Source of the DNA: Prevotella sp. DNF00663
GTDB taxonomy: Bacteria; Bacteroidota; Bacteroidia; Bacteroidales; Bacteroidaceae
Direction: 5' to 3'
NCBI RefSeq assembly: GCF_001553265.1
Contig: NZ_KQ960593.1
Coordinates: 1 to 64,000 of the forward strand
DNA length: 64,000 nt
Every line of letters starts with the position of its first letter. Positions within the stretch are counted from its first letter, which is position 1. The translations under genes and the position numbers were made by a program. A model generated the notes under the pieces. The model worked only from the letters and a program-made list of their open reading frames with translations. It was not told the DNA's origin and searched no databases. Of this stretch, positions 54,566 to 63,881 are shown piece after piece.

Positions 54566-56133
54566 AGTGTCTGAAATTAGGTCTTTTGGTTGCAATGAGT
54601 TTCTTGTTGTTGGAAGCTTGTAACGAGAAGGCGGTAAATCCAAATAGAAATTTGAGCTTGGATAGTTTTTCAAGTTTAGACTCTAGTGCTTTCTCCTTAA
54701 ATTCTCATCGCATACGTGAATATATTGATGTGGCTATGAGAAATGATGCAGACTCGATGAAAGCCGACTATGAAGCACGTCGCTATTATCGAAATAAAGG
54801 GGTATTTGTGTGGATAGATAGGCTTGGTGTAGACCATCGGGCTATGCAATTGTTGGAGCAATTGAAGACAGTGTCGAGCATGGGATTTTCCGAGAAAAAG
54901 TTCTGTGTGAAGCAGATTGAGGACGATTTAGCGCGTGTCCGTGAACTCGAATTCGATTCCGATGAGAATCAAATCAATCAAGTGTTTGGTCGATTGGAGT
55001 ATCGTTTGACCAAGGCTTATTTCCGTTTTGCTGTCGGACAACGGTTTGGTTACGTCAATCCGCGCCGTTTGTTAAATGCTTTAGACGTGCGCGATAGCGA
55101 CTCTATACATGTCAGTTACCGTCAACTGTTTGATGTTCGTCAAGACGAAGTTGATAAATCGTTTTATCGTCTAGCCCTGCGTAAAGTGCACCAAGATAGT
55201 GTTGCCATCTTCTTAAAGGAGATTACGCCGAGCAGTGCCCTCTACACGCTGTATCTCAAGCAACTGAACGATGCTCATAACAGATTTGAACGCGCTAAGA
55301 TTTTATGTAATCTGGAACGGGCACGATGGCGTACGCACGATAATCCCTCAATGCATCAGAAGTATGTAATGGTGAATATTCCGGCTTTTAGATTGATGGG
55401 TGTGGATGGTAAAGACACTATTACGATGCGTGTGGGATGCGGTAGTTTGGAGACTAAGACGCCACTGTTGTCGAGCCAAATGGAGCGAATGGATGTGAAT
55501 CCTCGGTGGGTATTGCCGGCCAGTATCATCAAAAAAAGCGTGGCACATCATGCCGGTGACAGTGCTTACTTTGCTCGTAAACGCTTCTCGGTGATTGACC
55601 GGCATACGCGAAAGAAGGTTTCTGTGCACCATGTCACAGCCGATATGCTCACTTCGGGTAGTTATTATGTGGTGCAGACCGGTGGTGTGGGCAACTCATT
55701 AGGTAGAATCATTTTCCGCTTCAAAAACAATTTTGCCGTGTATCTACACGATACTTCGCAGCGAGATTTCTTCAATTTGCACGACCGCGGTGTCTCTCAT
55801 GGATGCGTGCGAGTGGAAAAACCGTTTGATTTAGCCGTGTTTTTATTAGGAGATAAGGACGAGAAGGTGATTGATAAAATCAAATATTCGATGTTGGCAC
55901 CGATAGGTGTGGAGAGCGAAAAGACTGATGATGAGGATGCAGAAGAGCCCAAGAAGAAAGAGATAGATAAACGTATGCTCATTCATTCGGTCTCTGTGAA
56001 CCCGAAAGTCCCACTTTTTATCACTTATTACACGCTTTATCCCAGTCGCTGGGGAGTATTGGAAGAATATCCCGATGTGTATGGTTACGATCGCGTGATA
56101 TATGGAATGCTTAAAAATTACGGCGTCCAATGA
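54562..56133 (+). CDS. L,D-transpeptidase (YkuD domain) lipoprotein
   Basis: 523 residues. The signal peptide ends at Cys20 (LLEAC, a slightly unusual lipobox). A helical scaffold domain (about 60-260) is followed by the YkuD catalytic domain with 'HDRGVSHGCVRVE' (His413, Cys415), the catalytic pair. The arrangement resembles YcbB/LdtD-type 3-3 cross-linking enzymes. The start is TTG at 54562, which overlaps the upstream stop as TTGA; the ATG at 54595 would leave a very short signal peptide. The stop overlaps the sigma-factor ATG (ATGA). Confidence 0.88.
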   Translation: MKCLKLGLLVAMSFLLLEACNEKAVNPNRNLSLDSFSSLDSSAFSLNSHRIREYIDVAMRNDADSMKADYEARRYYRNKGVFVWIDRLGVDHRAMQLLEQLKTVSSMGFSEKKFCVKQIEDDLARVRELEFDSDENQINQVFGRLEYRLTKAYFRFAVGQRFGYVNPRRLLNALDVRDSDSIHVSYRQLFDVRQDEVDKSFYRLALRKVHQDSVAIFLKEITPSSALYTLYLKQLNDAHNRFERAKILCNLERARWRTHDNPSMHQKYVMVNIPAFRLMGVDGKDTITMRVGCGSLETKTPLLSSQMERMDVNPRWVLPASIIKKSVAHHAGDSAYFARKRFSVIDRHTRKKVSVHHVTADMLTSGSYYVVQTGGVGNSLGRIIFRFKNNFAVYLHDTSQRDFFNLHDRGVSHGCVRVEKPFDLAVFLLGDKDEKVIDKIKYSMLAPIGVESEKTDDEDAEEPKKKEIDKRMLIHSVSVNPKVPLFITYYTLYPSRWGVLEEYPDVYGYDRVIYGMLKNYGVQ

Positions 56134-56675
56134 GTGTTCAAGTAGATATGTGGCAAAGCCAGTTGGCCGATCCTGCCCAGCGACGAGAGACCTTTTCGAA
56201 GGCGGTACACCAGTACAGTGAACCCTTGTATTGGAAGATTCGTCGTATCGTATTGACCCATGAGGATGCCAACGACGTACTTCAAAACACCTTTATCAAG
56301 GCTTGGAACAATCTGGATAAATTTAAGAGTAATTCTAAGTTTACTACTTGGTTGTTTCGGATCGCTATCAATGAGAGTTTGGACTTCGTACGTAAGCAGA
56401 AAGTAAGGGCGTCTATAAGTCAGGATGGGGATACAGCGGTGGTCGATACGTTGCTTGCCGATGAGTATTTTGATGGCGATAAGACACAGGCTTTATTACA
56501 AGAATCCATTGCACAATTGCCCGAAGTGCAACGTGCCGTCTTTACTTTGCGCTACTATGATGAGATGAAATATAGTGAGATGAGTGAGGTGTTGAGAACT
56601 AGCGAAGGGGCTTTGAAAGCGAGTTATCACTTGGCTGTGAAGAAAATAACGGAATATTTACGGGATAAGGATTAA
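56130..56675 (+). CDS. ECF-type RNA polymerase sigma factor
   Basis: 181 residues. Region 2 (about 20-90) contains 'VLTHEDANDVLQNTFIKAWNNLDKFKSNSKFTTWLFRIAINESLDFVRKQK'. Region 4 (about 120-175) contains 'LPEVQRAVFTLRYYDEMKYSEMSEVLRTSEGALKASYHLAVKKI'. Translation is coupled to the L,D-transpeptidase gene (ATGA), suggesting an envelope-related regulon. The probable anti-sigma gene is separated by a 222-bp palindromic gap. Confidence 0.92.
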   Translation: MSVQVDMWQSQLADPAQRRETFSKAVHQYSEPLYWKIRRIVLTHEDANDVLQNTFIKAWNNLDKFKSNSKFTTWLFRIAINESLDFVRKQKVRASISQDGDTAVVDTLLADEYFDGDKTQALLQESIAQLPEVQRAVFTLRYYDEMKYSEMSEVLRTSEGALKASYHLAVKKITEYLRDKD

Positions 56676-56738
56676 ACCTTTGCGGTGAATTTACGTCTTA
56701 ATAATAAAAAGAGATAAATTTTCAAGCTTGAAGATAAA

Positions 56739-56842
56739 CGGAAGTCAATAGGAGTTAAAGCCTTTTTGCGGCTTGGAGTCAACAGACAAATGTCCGTTAA
56801 CTTCACCTGTTACTCCAACGCCTACAAGGCGTTTAACTTCCG
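56739..56842. repeat. Palindromic intergenic element between sigma and probable anti-sigma genes
   Basis: Outer arms CGGAAGT (56739-56745) and ACTTCCG (56836-56842) enclose three nested hairpins. These are AAGCC/GGCTT (56758-56774), an imperfect GGAGTCAACAGACA-type stem (56775-56804), and AACGCC/GGCGTT (56817-56833). The words AGGAGTTAA, TTAACTTC, TTACTCC and TTAACTTCC recur. It looks like a small mobile palindromic element or a structured RNA. Confidence 0.55.
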
Positions 56843-56897
56843 ATAACTTCGAAGTAGGGCATAATTGAGAAACGAGTATAAAAAGGAGATAAATAAA

Positions 56898-57269
56898 ATG
56901 ATAGACCAAGACGAGGATATATTGAAACGGAAATACGGGAAAGCAACCGGCTTTCGCGCACCCGATGGCTATTTCGACCAATTGGCTAGCGATGTCATGA
57001 GCAAGATACAGGAGCCTCAACAAGCTGCTGTAGTCCCACTCAAGCGTCGGGTGCATCGTCGTGTTAACTCTATTATAGCTGCTGCAGCGTGTGTTGGTGT
57101 GGTCGGAATAGCCTTGTGGACGTATTTATCTAAGTCAGAGCAGACGCCAACTGTACCGTCTGAACATTGGATAGCCAATGTAAATGCCGGCGAAATATCG
57201 GCAGACGAAGTGGTAGATTATACCATGATGGACAATGAGGCCATCTATGCGTCTTTGGTAAACGAATGA
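56898..57269 (+). CDS. Probable anti-sigma factor / small membrane protein
   Basis: 123 residues. A cytoplasmic N-terminus with 'GKATGFRAPDGYFDQLASDVMSKI' is followed by one membrane helix (about 61-80) and a short outer tail. Size, topology and position after an ECF sigma factor suggest an anti-sigma factor, although no zinc HxxxCxxC motif is present. ATG 56898 follows an SD-like AAGGAG (about 56882-56887). The stop overlaps the next ATG (ATGA). Confidence 0.7.
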   Translation: MIDQDEDILKRKYGKATGFRAPDGYFDQLASDVMSKIQEPQQAAVVPLKRRVHRRVNSIIAAAACVGVVGIALWTYLSKSEQTPTVPSEHWIANVNAGEISADEVVDYTMMDNEAIYASLVNE

Positions 57270-57715
57270 ATATGAGAAAGATTATAGTCATGAAGAAAGC
57301 TGCTATCATTGCGCTGACACTCATCATATCGCTTGCAGTGAATGCTCAAGGGCCGAAACGGAAGTTTGATCCGGTTCAGTTTGAACGCGAAATGGAACAG
57401 TATATCACGAAAGAAGCTAGTCTTTCGGTGTATGAATCGTCTGTATTTTTCCCTTTGTATCGAGAGATGATGGGGAAACAGCGTGTTATTTTCGGTCAGA
57501 TGAAGCGTTATCGCTTCATCGATGTGCAAGATAATGAGGCGTGTGCCGATGCTATTGCCCAGCAAGACGCGCTCGATATTAAGATGAAAGAGTTGCAACA
57601 AGAGTATCATCGTAAGTTTATGAAGGTGTTACCTGCTGGAAAAGTGTTTCAAATAATTAAGGCCGAAGCACGCTTTCATAGGCAGGCTTTCAGACGAGCA
57701 GCTAGGGGTAGATGA
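57266..57715 (+). CDS. Exported small protein, Spy/CpxP-like in pattern
   Basis: 149 residues. The signal peptide is cut after AVNAQ. A basic helical domain with 'REMMGKQRVIFGQMKRYR' and 'MKELQQEYHRKFMKVLPAGKVFQIIKAEARFHRQAF' follows. Bacteroidetes ECF operons often end with such a Spy/LTXXQ-like or sensor protein, a possible periplasmic stress sensor (inference). The start at 57266 overlaps the upstream stop; Met9 at 57290 would give a cleaner signal peptide. The stop overlaps the truA start (ATGATGG). Confidence 0.72.
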   Translation: MNMRKIIVMKKAAIIALTLIISLAVNAQGPKRKFDPVQFEREMEQYITKEASLSVYESSVFFPLYREMMGKQRVIFGQMKRYRFIDVQDNEACADAIAQQDALDIKMKELQQEYHRKFMKVLPAGKVFQIIKAEARFHRQAFRRAARGR

Positions 57716-58449
57716 TGGAAAAACGTTATTTTATATGGCTGCGATATGATGGCACGCGTTATCATGGATGGCAAATACAACCTAATGGCAACTCTGTACA
57801 GAACGAAATACAGAAAGCTTTGTCGCTATTATTGCGCGAACAGGTAGAGATAGTGGGCGCAGGAAGGACCGATGCCGGCGTTCATGCCCGCATGATGGCA
57901 GCACATTTCGATACCGAAGCGGTGTTTGAATGTTCCCAATTGGCCTATCGGATGAACAGTTTGTTGCCCCGTGATATTTCAATAGATAAGATAGAGGAGG
58001 TAGAGAATGACTTGCATGCACGCTTTAGTGCCAAAAGTCGCACCTATCATTATTTCATTCATCAAGGTAAGAATCCTTTTTTGAATGCTTATTCCTGTGA
58101 ATTGAGATACCCACTCGATTTCAATTTGATGAATGAAGCGGCTCGTCGATTGCTTGAGGTGAAAGATTTTGCAGCTTTTTGTAAGACGCATACCGATGTC
58201 AAAACGACGTTGTGCGATGTGACTGAAGCCCATTGGATGGAGCTACCCGATAAGCAATACATGTTTGTTATTACCGCTAATCGGTTCTTGCGTAACATGG
58301 TGAGAGCCGTGGTGGGCACGTTGTTGGATGTTGGGAAGCATCGTTTGACACTTGAAGAGTTTGATGAAGTGGTAAAGAAAGGTAACCGTTCGAATGCCGG
58401 AGAGAGTATGCCGGCCAAAGCTTTGTTCTTAGAAAAGGTGGTATATTGA
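57712..58449 (+). CDS. truA: tRNA pseudouridine(38-40) synthase
   Basis: 245 residues. Makes pseudouridine at tRNA positions 38-40. 'LRYDGTRYHGWQIQPNGNSVQNEIQKAL' opens the domain, and the catalytic Asp is in 'VGAGRTDAGVHA' (about 45-56). The later 'RFLRNMVRAVVGTLLDVG' is the conserved C-terminal segment. Overlaps both neighbours by a few bases. Confidence 0.96.
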   Translation: MMEKRYFIWLRYDGTRYHGWQIQPNGNSVQNEIQKALSLLLREQVEIVGAGRTDAGVHARMMAAHFDTEAVFECSQLAYRMNSLLPRDISIDKIEEVENDLHARFSAKSRTYHYFIHQGKNPFLNAYSCELRYPLDFNLMNEAARRLLEVKDFAAFCKTHTDVKTTLCDVTEAHWMELPDKQYMFVITANRFLRNMVRAVVGTLLDVGKHRLTLEEFDEVVKKGNRSNAGESMPAKALFLEKVVY

Positions 58450-59369
58450 TGGCTTGGTTAATGTTTGCATTCCTATCAGCTGCGCTGTTAGGATTCTATG
58501 ATGTGTTTAAAAAGAAAGCATTGCGGGGAAATGCGGTTATTCCAGTGTTGTTTCTGAACACTATTTTCTGTTCTTGTATATTCCTTCCTTTCATCTTATT
58601 TTCGGCATTTACGCATGTATTGGACGACAATATGTTTTATGTTCCGGTATCCGATTGGAGCGTACATAAGTATATTGTGCTGAAATCTTGTATTGTATTA
58701 TCAAGCTGGGTGTTTGGTTATTTCTCGATGAAACATCTCCCTATCACCATTGTAGGGCCTATTAATGCCACTCGTCCGGTGATGGTGTTGGTGGGAGCAA
58801 TGCTCGTTTTTCAGGAAAGATTGAACGTTTGGCAGTGGGCTGGTGTGCTTTTAGCCATCTTTTCATTGTGGATGTTAAGCCGAAGTGGGAAGCGTGAAGG
58901 TATCGATTTTAAGCATAACAAGTGGGTGGTCTCATTGCTTTTGGCTGCCATATTGGGTGCTGTCAGTGGCTTGTATGATAAATATTTGATGGCCGGAATA
59001 GCTGACAGCGGAGTCGGTTTGAATCGGATGGTGGTGCAAAGTTGGTACAATATCTATCAAATGGGAATGATGGGAGCGATGATGTTGCTCATTTGGCTGC
59101 CCACTCGTAAGCATACGACACCGTTTCATTGGGATTGGAGTATCATCATGATATCTGTTTTCCTGTCTATAGCCGACTTTGTTTATTTCTATGCACTGTC
59201 TAAACCCGATGCCATGATATCTATTGTGTCGATGATTAGAAGGGGAAGTGTGTTGGTAAGTTTCCTTTTTGGTGCGATGATTTTCCATGAAAAGAACCTT
59301 AAGGCTAAGGCTTTAGACTTGTTCTTTGTCCTGCTCGGCATGATATTCTTGTATATCGGATCGAAGTAG
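58449..59369 (+). CDS. EamA/DMT-family transporter
   Basis: 306 residues with ten hydrophobic helices in two EamA halves ('LLGFYDVFKKKALRGNAVIPVLFLNTIF', 'HLPITIVGPINATRPVMVLVGAMLVFQERLN'). Probably an inner-membrane metabolite exporter; the substrate is unknown. ATG 58449 overlaps the truA stop (TGATG); a TTG one codon earlier also exists. Last gene of the sigma-truA run. Confidence 0.9.
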   Translation: MAWLMFAFLSAALLGFYDVFKKKALRGNAVIPVLFLNTIFCSCIFLPFILFSAFTHVLDDNMFYVPVSDWSVHKYIVLKSCIVLSSWVFGYFSMKHLPITIVGPINATRPVMVLVGAMLVFQERLNVWQWAGVLLAIFSLWMLSRSGKREGIDFKHNKWVVSLLLAAILGAVSGLYDKYLMAGIADSGVGLNRMVVQSWYNIYQMGMMGAMMLLIWLPTRKHTTPFHWDWSIIMISVFLSIADFVYFYALSKPDAMISIVSMIRRGSVLVSFLFGAMIFHEKNLKAKALDLFFVLLGMIFLYIGSK

Positions 59370-59435
59370 AAAGTGTATCATTGTTGCATAAAACAATACT
59401 TCTATTTCGAGATTGATATAATTTGAGTGTTTTTC

Positions 59436-59466
59436 TTTGCACATTTATTGAAATCATGTAACTTTG
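59436..59466 (+). promoter_or_regulatory. Bacteroidetes-type promoter of dapA
   Basis: TTTG (59436-59439), 19-bp spacer, TAACTTTG (59459-59466). The leader is about 37 nt. Confidence 0.8.
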
Positions 59467-59508
59467 CAATGAGAACTTGACGGAACATCTAAGGAATATA
59501 TAGAAGCT

Positions 59509-60396
59509 ATGGCACAGAATATTTTCAGGGGTTTAGGCGTTGCTGTGATAACTCCTTTTACATTAACAGGGGAGGTAGATTACCCCTCATTGAAGCGTTT
59601 GGTTGAATATCAGATTAGCAATGGCGCTGATTTCCTGTGTATTTTGGCCACTACAGGTGAGTCTCCTTGTTTGTCGAAAGAGGAAAAAGATAAAATAACC
59701 GAGCTTGTCAAGACTGTTAATCAAGGCCGTGTGAAGATCGTGAAGTATTGCGGTGGTAATAATACGGCGGCTGTAGTACGAGAGATTCAGACCACGGATT
59801 GGAGTGGGATTGATGGTATTCTGAGTATTTGCCCTTACTATAACAAGCCTTCACAAGAAGGTTTGTACCAGCATTTCAAGGCTATTGCCGAAGCAAGTCC
59901 GTTGCCAATCATCCTTTATAATGTTCCCGGAAGAACGGGAATCAATATGAAAGCGGAGACAACCATACGTTTAGCGAAGGATTTTCCCAACATTGTGGGT
60001 ATCAAAGAAGCAAGTGGTAGTCTTGAGCAGGTGGACGAAATCATCAAAGGAAAGCCCGATAATTTCGATATAATCAGTGGTGATGACGCCCTGACATTCT
60101 CTATGGTAGCCAGTGGGGCAGCCGGTGTTATTTCGGTAATCGGTAATGCTTTGCCTAAAGAATTCTCACGAATGATTCGTTTGGAGTTCAAGGGTGAGTT
60201 TGAACCGGCACGCAAAATCCATCACATGTTTACCGAATTGTACAGTCTTCTGTTCGTAGAAGGCAATCCGGCCGGTGTGAAAGCCTTGCTAAGTGATATG
60301 GGAATGATAGAGAATGTGCTTCGTCTTCCGTTGGTTCCAACAACGATTAAGACCCGACAGAAGATGTCTGCAATTTTGAAAGATTTACGAATTTAA
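59509..60396 (+). CDS. dapA: 4-hydroxy-tetrahydrodipicolinate synthase
   Basis: 295 residues, TIM barrel. Condenses pyruvate with aspartate semialdehyde, the first committed step to diaminopimelate and lysine. 'GVAVITPF', 'ILATTGESPCLS', 'ICPYYNKPSQEGLYQHF' (catalytic Tyr), 'ILYNVPGRTGINM' and the Schiff-base lysine in 'IVGIKEASGS' are all present. An AraC regulator follows 12 bp downstream. Confidence 0.96.
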   Translation: MAQNIFRGLGVAVITPFTLTGEVDYPSLKRLVEYQISNGADFLCILATTGESPCLSKEEKDKITELVKTVNQGRVKIVKYCGGNNTAAVVREIQTTDWSGIDGILSICPYYNKPSQEGLYQHFKAIAEASPLPIILYNVPGRTGINMKAETTIRLAKDFPNIVGIKEASGSLEQVDEIIKGKPDNFDIISGDDALTFSMVASGAAGVISVIGNALPKEFSRMIRLEFKGEFEPARKIHHMFTELYSLLFVEGNPAGVKALLSDMGMIENVLRLPLVPTTIKTRQKMSAILKDLRI

Positions 60397-60408
60397 ACTC
60401 TATATGGT

Positions 60409-61296
60409 ATGAGTGAGGATAGGAGAGTAATTCATGAGATAACTCCTCTTATGGGTAAAGACGTGCTATACATTGCCGATCGCCATAAGAAAGAATTCAC
60501 ATACCCTATCCACAATCACGAAGTATACGAGTTGAATTTTGTGGAACGCGCTGCCGGAGTGAAGAGAGTGGTGGGCGATTCCAGCGAAGTAATAGGTGAA
60601 TATGACCTTGTCTTAATCACTAGTCCCGACTTGGAACATGTCTGGGAACAGCATGAATGTCGCAGTGAGGATATTCGTGAGATTACCGTTCAGTTCGATT
60701 TTAATATGACGGAAGACAATCTCTTTGGTCGAAATCCGTTTGTTAGCATGCGTAAGATGATGGTGGAGGCGCGTAAAGGGCTATGCTTTCCGATGAGTGC
60801 TATCGTACGCGTGTACAAGATGTTGGACGGTTTGAGTGCCATACAAGATGGATTTTATGCTGTCACTCAGTTCCTTTCAATCCTCTACGAACTTTCAAAA
60901 TGCTCTGATGCCCGTACACTTTCGTCGTCTAGTTTCGCCAAAATTTCAGTGGAAGATGATAGCCGTCGCATCCTCAAGGTGAAGAATTTCATCAGTAAGA
61001 ATTACATGGATGAGATTCGATTGTCGGTATTATCAGAGATGGTTGGTATGAGTCCGAGTGCATTCAGTCGCTTCTTTAAGTTGCATACAGGGCGTAGTTT
61101 GTCCGACTACATTATCGATATTCGTTTAGGATATGCTTCGCGTATGCTGGTAGATACGGCAAAGAGCATCTCCGAAATCAGCTATGAATGCGGATTCAAC
61201 AATCTTAGTAATTTCAATAGAATATTCAAAAAGCGCAAAGACTGTTCTCCTTCTGGGTTCAGAGAGAACTATCATAAGACGCGCGTTATCGTCTAG
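60409..61296 (+). CDS. AraC-family transcriptional regulator
   Basis: 295 residues. The N-terminal cupin-like sensor domain (about 15-110; 'TYPIHNHEVYELNFVERAAGVKRVVG') is followed by the double helix-turn-helix. 'LSVLSEMVGMSPSAFSRFFKLHTGRSLSDYIIDIRLGYASRML' and 'SISEISYECGFNNLSNFNRIFKKRKDCSPSGFRENY' show the two HTH units. The ligand is unknown. Co-directional with dapA and probably co-transcribed; convergent with ansA (9 bp apart) with no terminator visible between them. Confidence 0.9.
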   Translation: MSEDRRVIHEITPLMGKDVLYIADRHKKEFTYPIHNHEVYELNFVERAAGVKRVVGDSSEVIGEYDLVLITSPDLEHVWEQHECRSEDIREITVQFDFNMTEDNLFGRNPFVSMRKMMVEARKGLCFPMSAIVRVYKMLDGLSAIQDGFYAVTQFLSILYELSKCSDARTLSSSSFAKISVEDDSRRILKVKNFISKNYMDEIRLSVLSEMVGMSPSAFSRFFKLHTGRSLSDYIIDIRLGYASRMLVDTAKSISEISYECGFNNLSNFNRIFKKRKDCSPSGFRENYHKTRVIV

Positions 61297-61305
61297 TCGG
61301 CTTGT

Positions 61306-62340
61306 TTATTTGACTGTTATTTCGCCTGCAATACAGGTATTCATCTGCTTTCTTATTATCTTTGGGTTGTCGTAGATGTCTAGCAGATACATCAATTTGG
61401 TGACGGCTGCTTCCACAGTACTATCATATCCGCTGATGACACCGGCTTCCTTGAGTTGGTATCCCGTGTCGTATCTAGCCATTTCTACTGTTCCCGAAAT
61501 GCATTGACTGATGTTTACGACTGTTATTCCACGTTTACATGCTTTGGTCAGGAGCTCCACAAGCCATGGACTTTGTGGAGCATTGCCACTCCCGTAACTC
61601 CTCATGACGATACCTTTTAGCTCTGGTGCGTCAATGACGTGTCCCACAATGCTGTCTTGTATGCCCGGAAAGAGCGAGAATACGATAACATTCGGGTTCA
61701 TCGAAATGTGCGGAATCATGGGCTTAGTGTAGTCGGGCGTGAGGATATGATGGTCGTGAAAGGTGAAGTTTACGCCTGCATCGCACAGGTGGGGATAGTT
61801 GAATGAGTCGAAAGCATTGAATCCATCGGCATTCTGCTTGGTCGCTCTATTGCCTCGAATCAACTTCCCGCCAAAATATATCGACACCTCTGGGACAGCC
61901 GGGCGCCCATCTATGTTTTTCATAGAGGCCAACTCGATACTTGTAACGAGATTCTCCTTGCCGTCGGTACGAAGCAGTCCGATGGGCAATTGGCTACCTG
62001 TGAGTATCACAGGCTTGGTAAGATTGCCCAGCATAAAGGACAATGCCGAGGCTGTATAAGCCATCGTATCGGTACCATGTAGCACGACGAAGCCATCGTA
62101 CTCGCCGTATTTCTCACTGATAATTTGTACAAGTGTGCTCCAAAGATGTGGAGACATGTCGCTAGAATCAATTGGTTCGCTGAATTGGTATACATCTACG
62201 CCAACCGATAGCAGGGCAAAATCGGGAATCTTACCAATGAAATGGTTGAAATCAAGTGGCTCCAGTGAGCCTGTCTTCGGGTTTTGTCCCATGCCGATAG
62301 TCCCGCCTGTATATATCAAAAGAACCTTTGAATCTTTCAT
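61306..62340 (-). CDS. ansA: Type I (cytoplasmic) L-asparaginase
   Basis: 344 residues. Hydrolyses asparagine to aspartate and ammonia. The first catalytic Thr is in 'LLIYTGGTIGM' and the second in 'VVLHGTDTMAYTASALSFML'; no signal peptide, so it is cytoplasmic. C-terminal 'GVISGYDSTVEAAVTKLMYLL' matches AnsA. It has a complete promoter at 62368-62399. Confidence 0.94.
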   Translation of the reverse strand: MKDSKVLLIYTGGTIGMGQNPKTGSLEPLDFNHFIGKIPDFALLSVGVDVYQFSEPIDSSDMSPHLWSTLVQIISEKYGEYDGFVVLHGTDTMAYTASALSFMLGNLTKPVILTGSQLPIGLLRTDGKENLVTSIELASMKNIDGRPAVPEVSIYFGGKLIRGNRATKQNADGFNAFDSFNYPHLCDAGVNFTFHDHHILTPDYTKPMIPHISMNPNVIVFSLFPGIQDSIVGHVIDAPELKGIVMRSYGSGNAPQSPWLVELLTKACKRGITVVNISQCISGTVEMARYDTGYQLKEAGVISGYDSTVEAAVTKLMYLLDIYDNPKIIRKQMNTCIAGEITVK

Positions 62341-62367
62341 GTGTCGTTATTTCTTTCGTTTGAAATG

Positions 62368-62399
62368 CAAATATAGCTTAAATTACTTAGCTACACAAA
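62368..62399 (-). promoter_or_regulatory. Bacteroidetes-type promoter of ansA
   Basis: Minus strand: TTTG (62396-62399), 20-bp spacer, TATATTTG (62368-62375). A plus-strand TATATTTG for uxaC lies at 62410-62417, so the two divergent promoters are only about 11 bp apart. Confidence 0.8.
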
Positions 62400-62477
62400 A
62401 AAAATGAATTATATTTGCATTACAATCTAAGACAGACGAACTCGTTGTCATAACATATAAAGAATATTCGATTACCG

Positions 62478-63881
62478 ATGAAAGAATTTATGGATGAGAA
62501 CTTCTTGTTGGAGACCACTGTCGCCCAAGAATTGTATCATAATCATGCTGCACAGAAGCCAATCATAGACTATCACTGTCACTTGAATCCCAAGATGGTA
62601 GCCGAAGACCATCGTTTCGCCAGTATCACGGAGCTGTGGTTGGGTGGCGACCACTATAAGTGGAGATCCATGCGTACCAATGGAGTGCCCGAAAAGTATT
62701 GTACCGGCGATGAGACTTCGGACTGGGAGAAGTTTGAAAAATGGGCCGATACAATGCCTTATACCTATCGTAACCCCCTGTTTCATTGGAGTCAGCTGGA
62801 GTTGAAGACCGCTTTTGGTATCACGAAGCTACTTTCTCCGCAGACGGCACGTGAGATATACGACGAGTGTAATGAGAAACTTGCTTCGTCGGAATATAGT
62901 GCTAGAGGACTGATGAGACATTACCATGTGGAGACGGTATGTACTACCGACGACCCGATAGATGATTTACGGTATCATCAAGCAACTCTCCAGAGCGACT
63001 TTGAAGTGAGAATGTTACCCGCATGGCGCCCGGATAAGGCCATGAATATAGAGAAAAAGGAGTATGCTGGCTATGTTAAACAACTCTCTGAGGTATCGGG
63101 TATAGACATCAGACGATTCTCCGATTTGGTCGATGCCTTGCAAAAAAGGCATGATTTCTTTGCCGAAAACGGCTGTAAACTCTCCGATCATGGTATCGAA
63201 GAATTTTATGATGAGCCTTATACGGATAGCCAAGTAGAGACCATTTTTGAGAAGGCGATGCGCGGACAAATGCTCTCTGCACTTGAAATACGGCAATATA
63301 AGCATGCCTTTTTGACCATGTGTGCAGAAATGGATGCTGCGTCTGATTGGACACAACAATATCATTATGGTGCTATTCGCGACAATAATGGACTGATGCT
63401 TGGTAGAATTGGCGTTGACACTGGATTTGATTCCATTGGTACTTTTAGCACGGCGAGAGCCATGAGTCATTTCTTTGACGAACTGAATCAGAAAGGAATG
63501 CTGACGCGTACCATCGTTTATTGCTTGAATCCTTGCGATAATGAGGTGGTGGCAACGATGATGGGAAACTTCCAAGACGGCAGTGTGCCGGGGAAAATGC
63601 AGTTTGGTGCCGGTTGGTGGTTCAATGATCAGTTAGACGGAATGACCCGCCAAATCAATGCTTTGTCGAACCTTGGACTGCTAAGTAGGTTTATTGGGAT
63701 GCTCACCGACTCCCGTTCTTTCTTGAGTTATCCCCGACATGAGTACTTCAGAAGGTTGCTTTGTAACATCATTGGTAATGATGTTGAGCGTGGATTGATA
63801 CCTAATGACCAAGCTGAATTGGCTCGTATGGTGGAAGACATTAGTTATAATAATGCACGCAATTATTTCAAGTTGTATTAG
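62478..63881 (+). CDS. uxaC: Glucuronate (uronate) isomerase
   Basis: 467 residues, amidohydrolase-fold. Isomerises glucuronate/galacturonate to fructuronate/tagaturonate in uronic acid breakdown. The metal motif is 'DYHCHLNP' (about 31-38). 'ELWLGGDHYKWRSMRTNGVPE' and 'VETVCTTDDPIDDL' are typical, as is the C-terminal 'FIGMLTDSRSFLSYPRHEYFRRLLCNIIG'. No other uronate gene is in the window; partners may lie to the right. Its stop codon falls inside repeat copy 7. Confidence 0.96.
   Translation: MKEFMDENFLLETTVAQELYHNHAAQKPIIDYHCHLNPKMVAEDHRFASITELWLGGDHYKWRSMRTNGVPEKYCTGDETSDWEKFEKWADTMPYTYRNPLFHWSQLELKTAFGITKLLSPQTAREIYDECNEKLASSEYSARGLMRHYHVETVCTTDDPIDDLRYHQATLQSDFEVRMLPAWRPDKAMNIEKKEYAGYVKQLSEVSGIDIRRFSDLVDALQKRHDFFAENGCKLSDHGIEEFYDEPYTDSQVETIFEKAMRGQMLSALEIRQYKHAFLTMCAEMDAASDWTQQYHYGAIRDNNGLMLGRIGVDTGFDSIGTFSTARAMSHFFDELNQKGMLTRTIVYCLNPCDNEVVATMMGNFQDGSVPGKMQFGAGWWFNDQLDGMTRQINALSNLGLLSRFIGMLTDSRSFLSYPRHEYFRRLLCNIIGNDVERGLIPNDQAELARMVEDISYNNARNYFKLY

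Noticed and set aside
61297-61305. Terminator between the AraC gene and ansA
   Set aside because: Only 9 bp separate the convergent stops and no hairpin is visible there.
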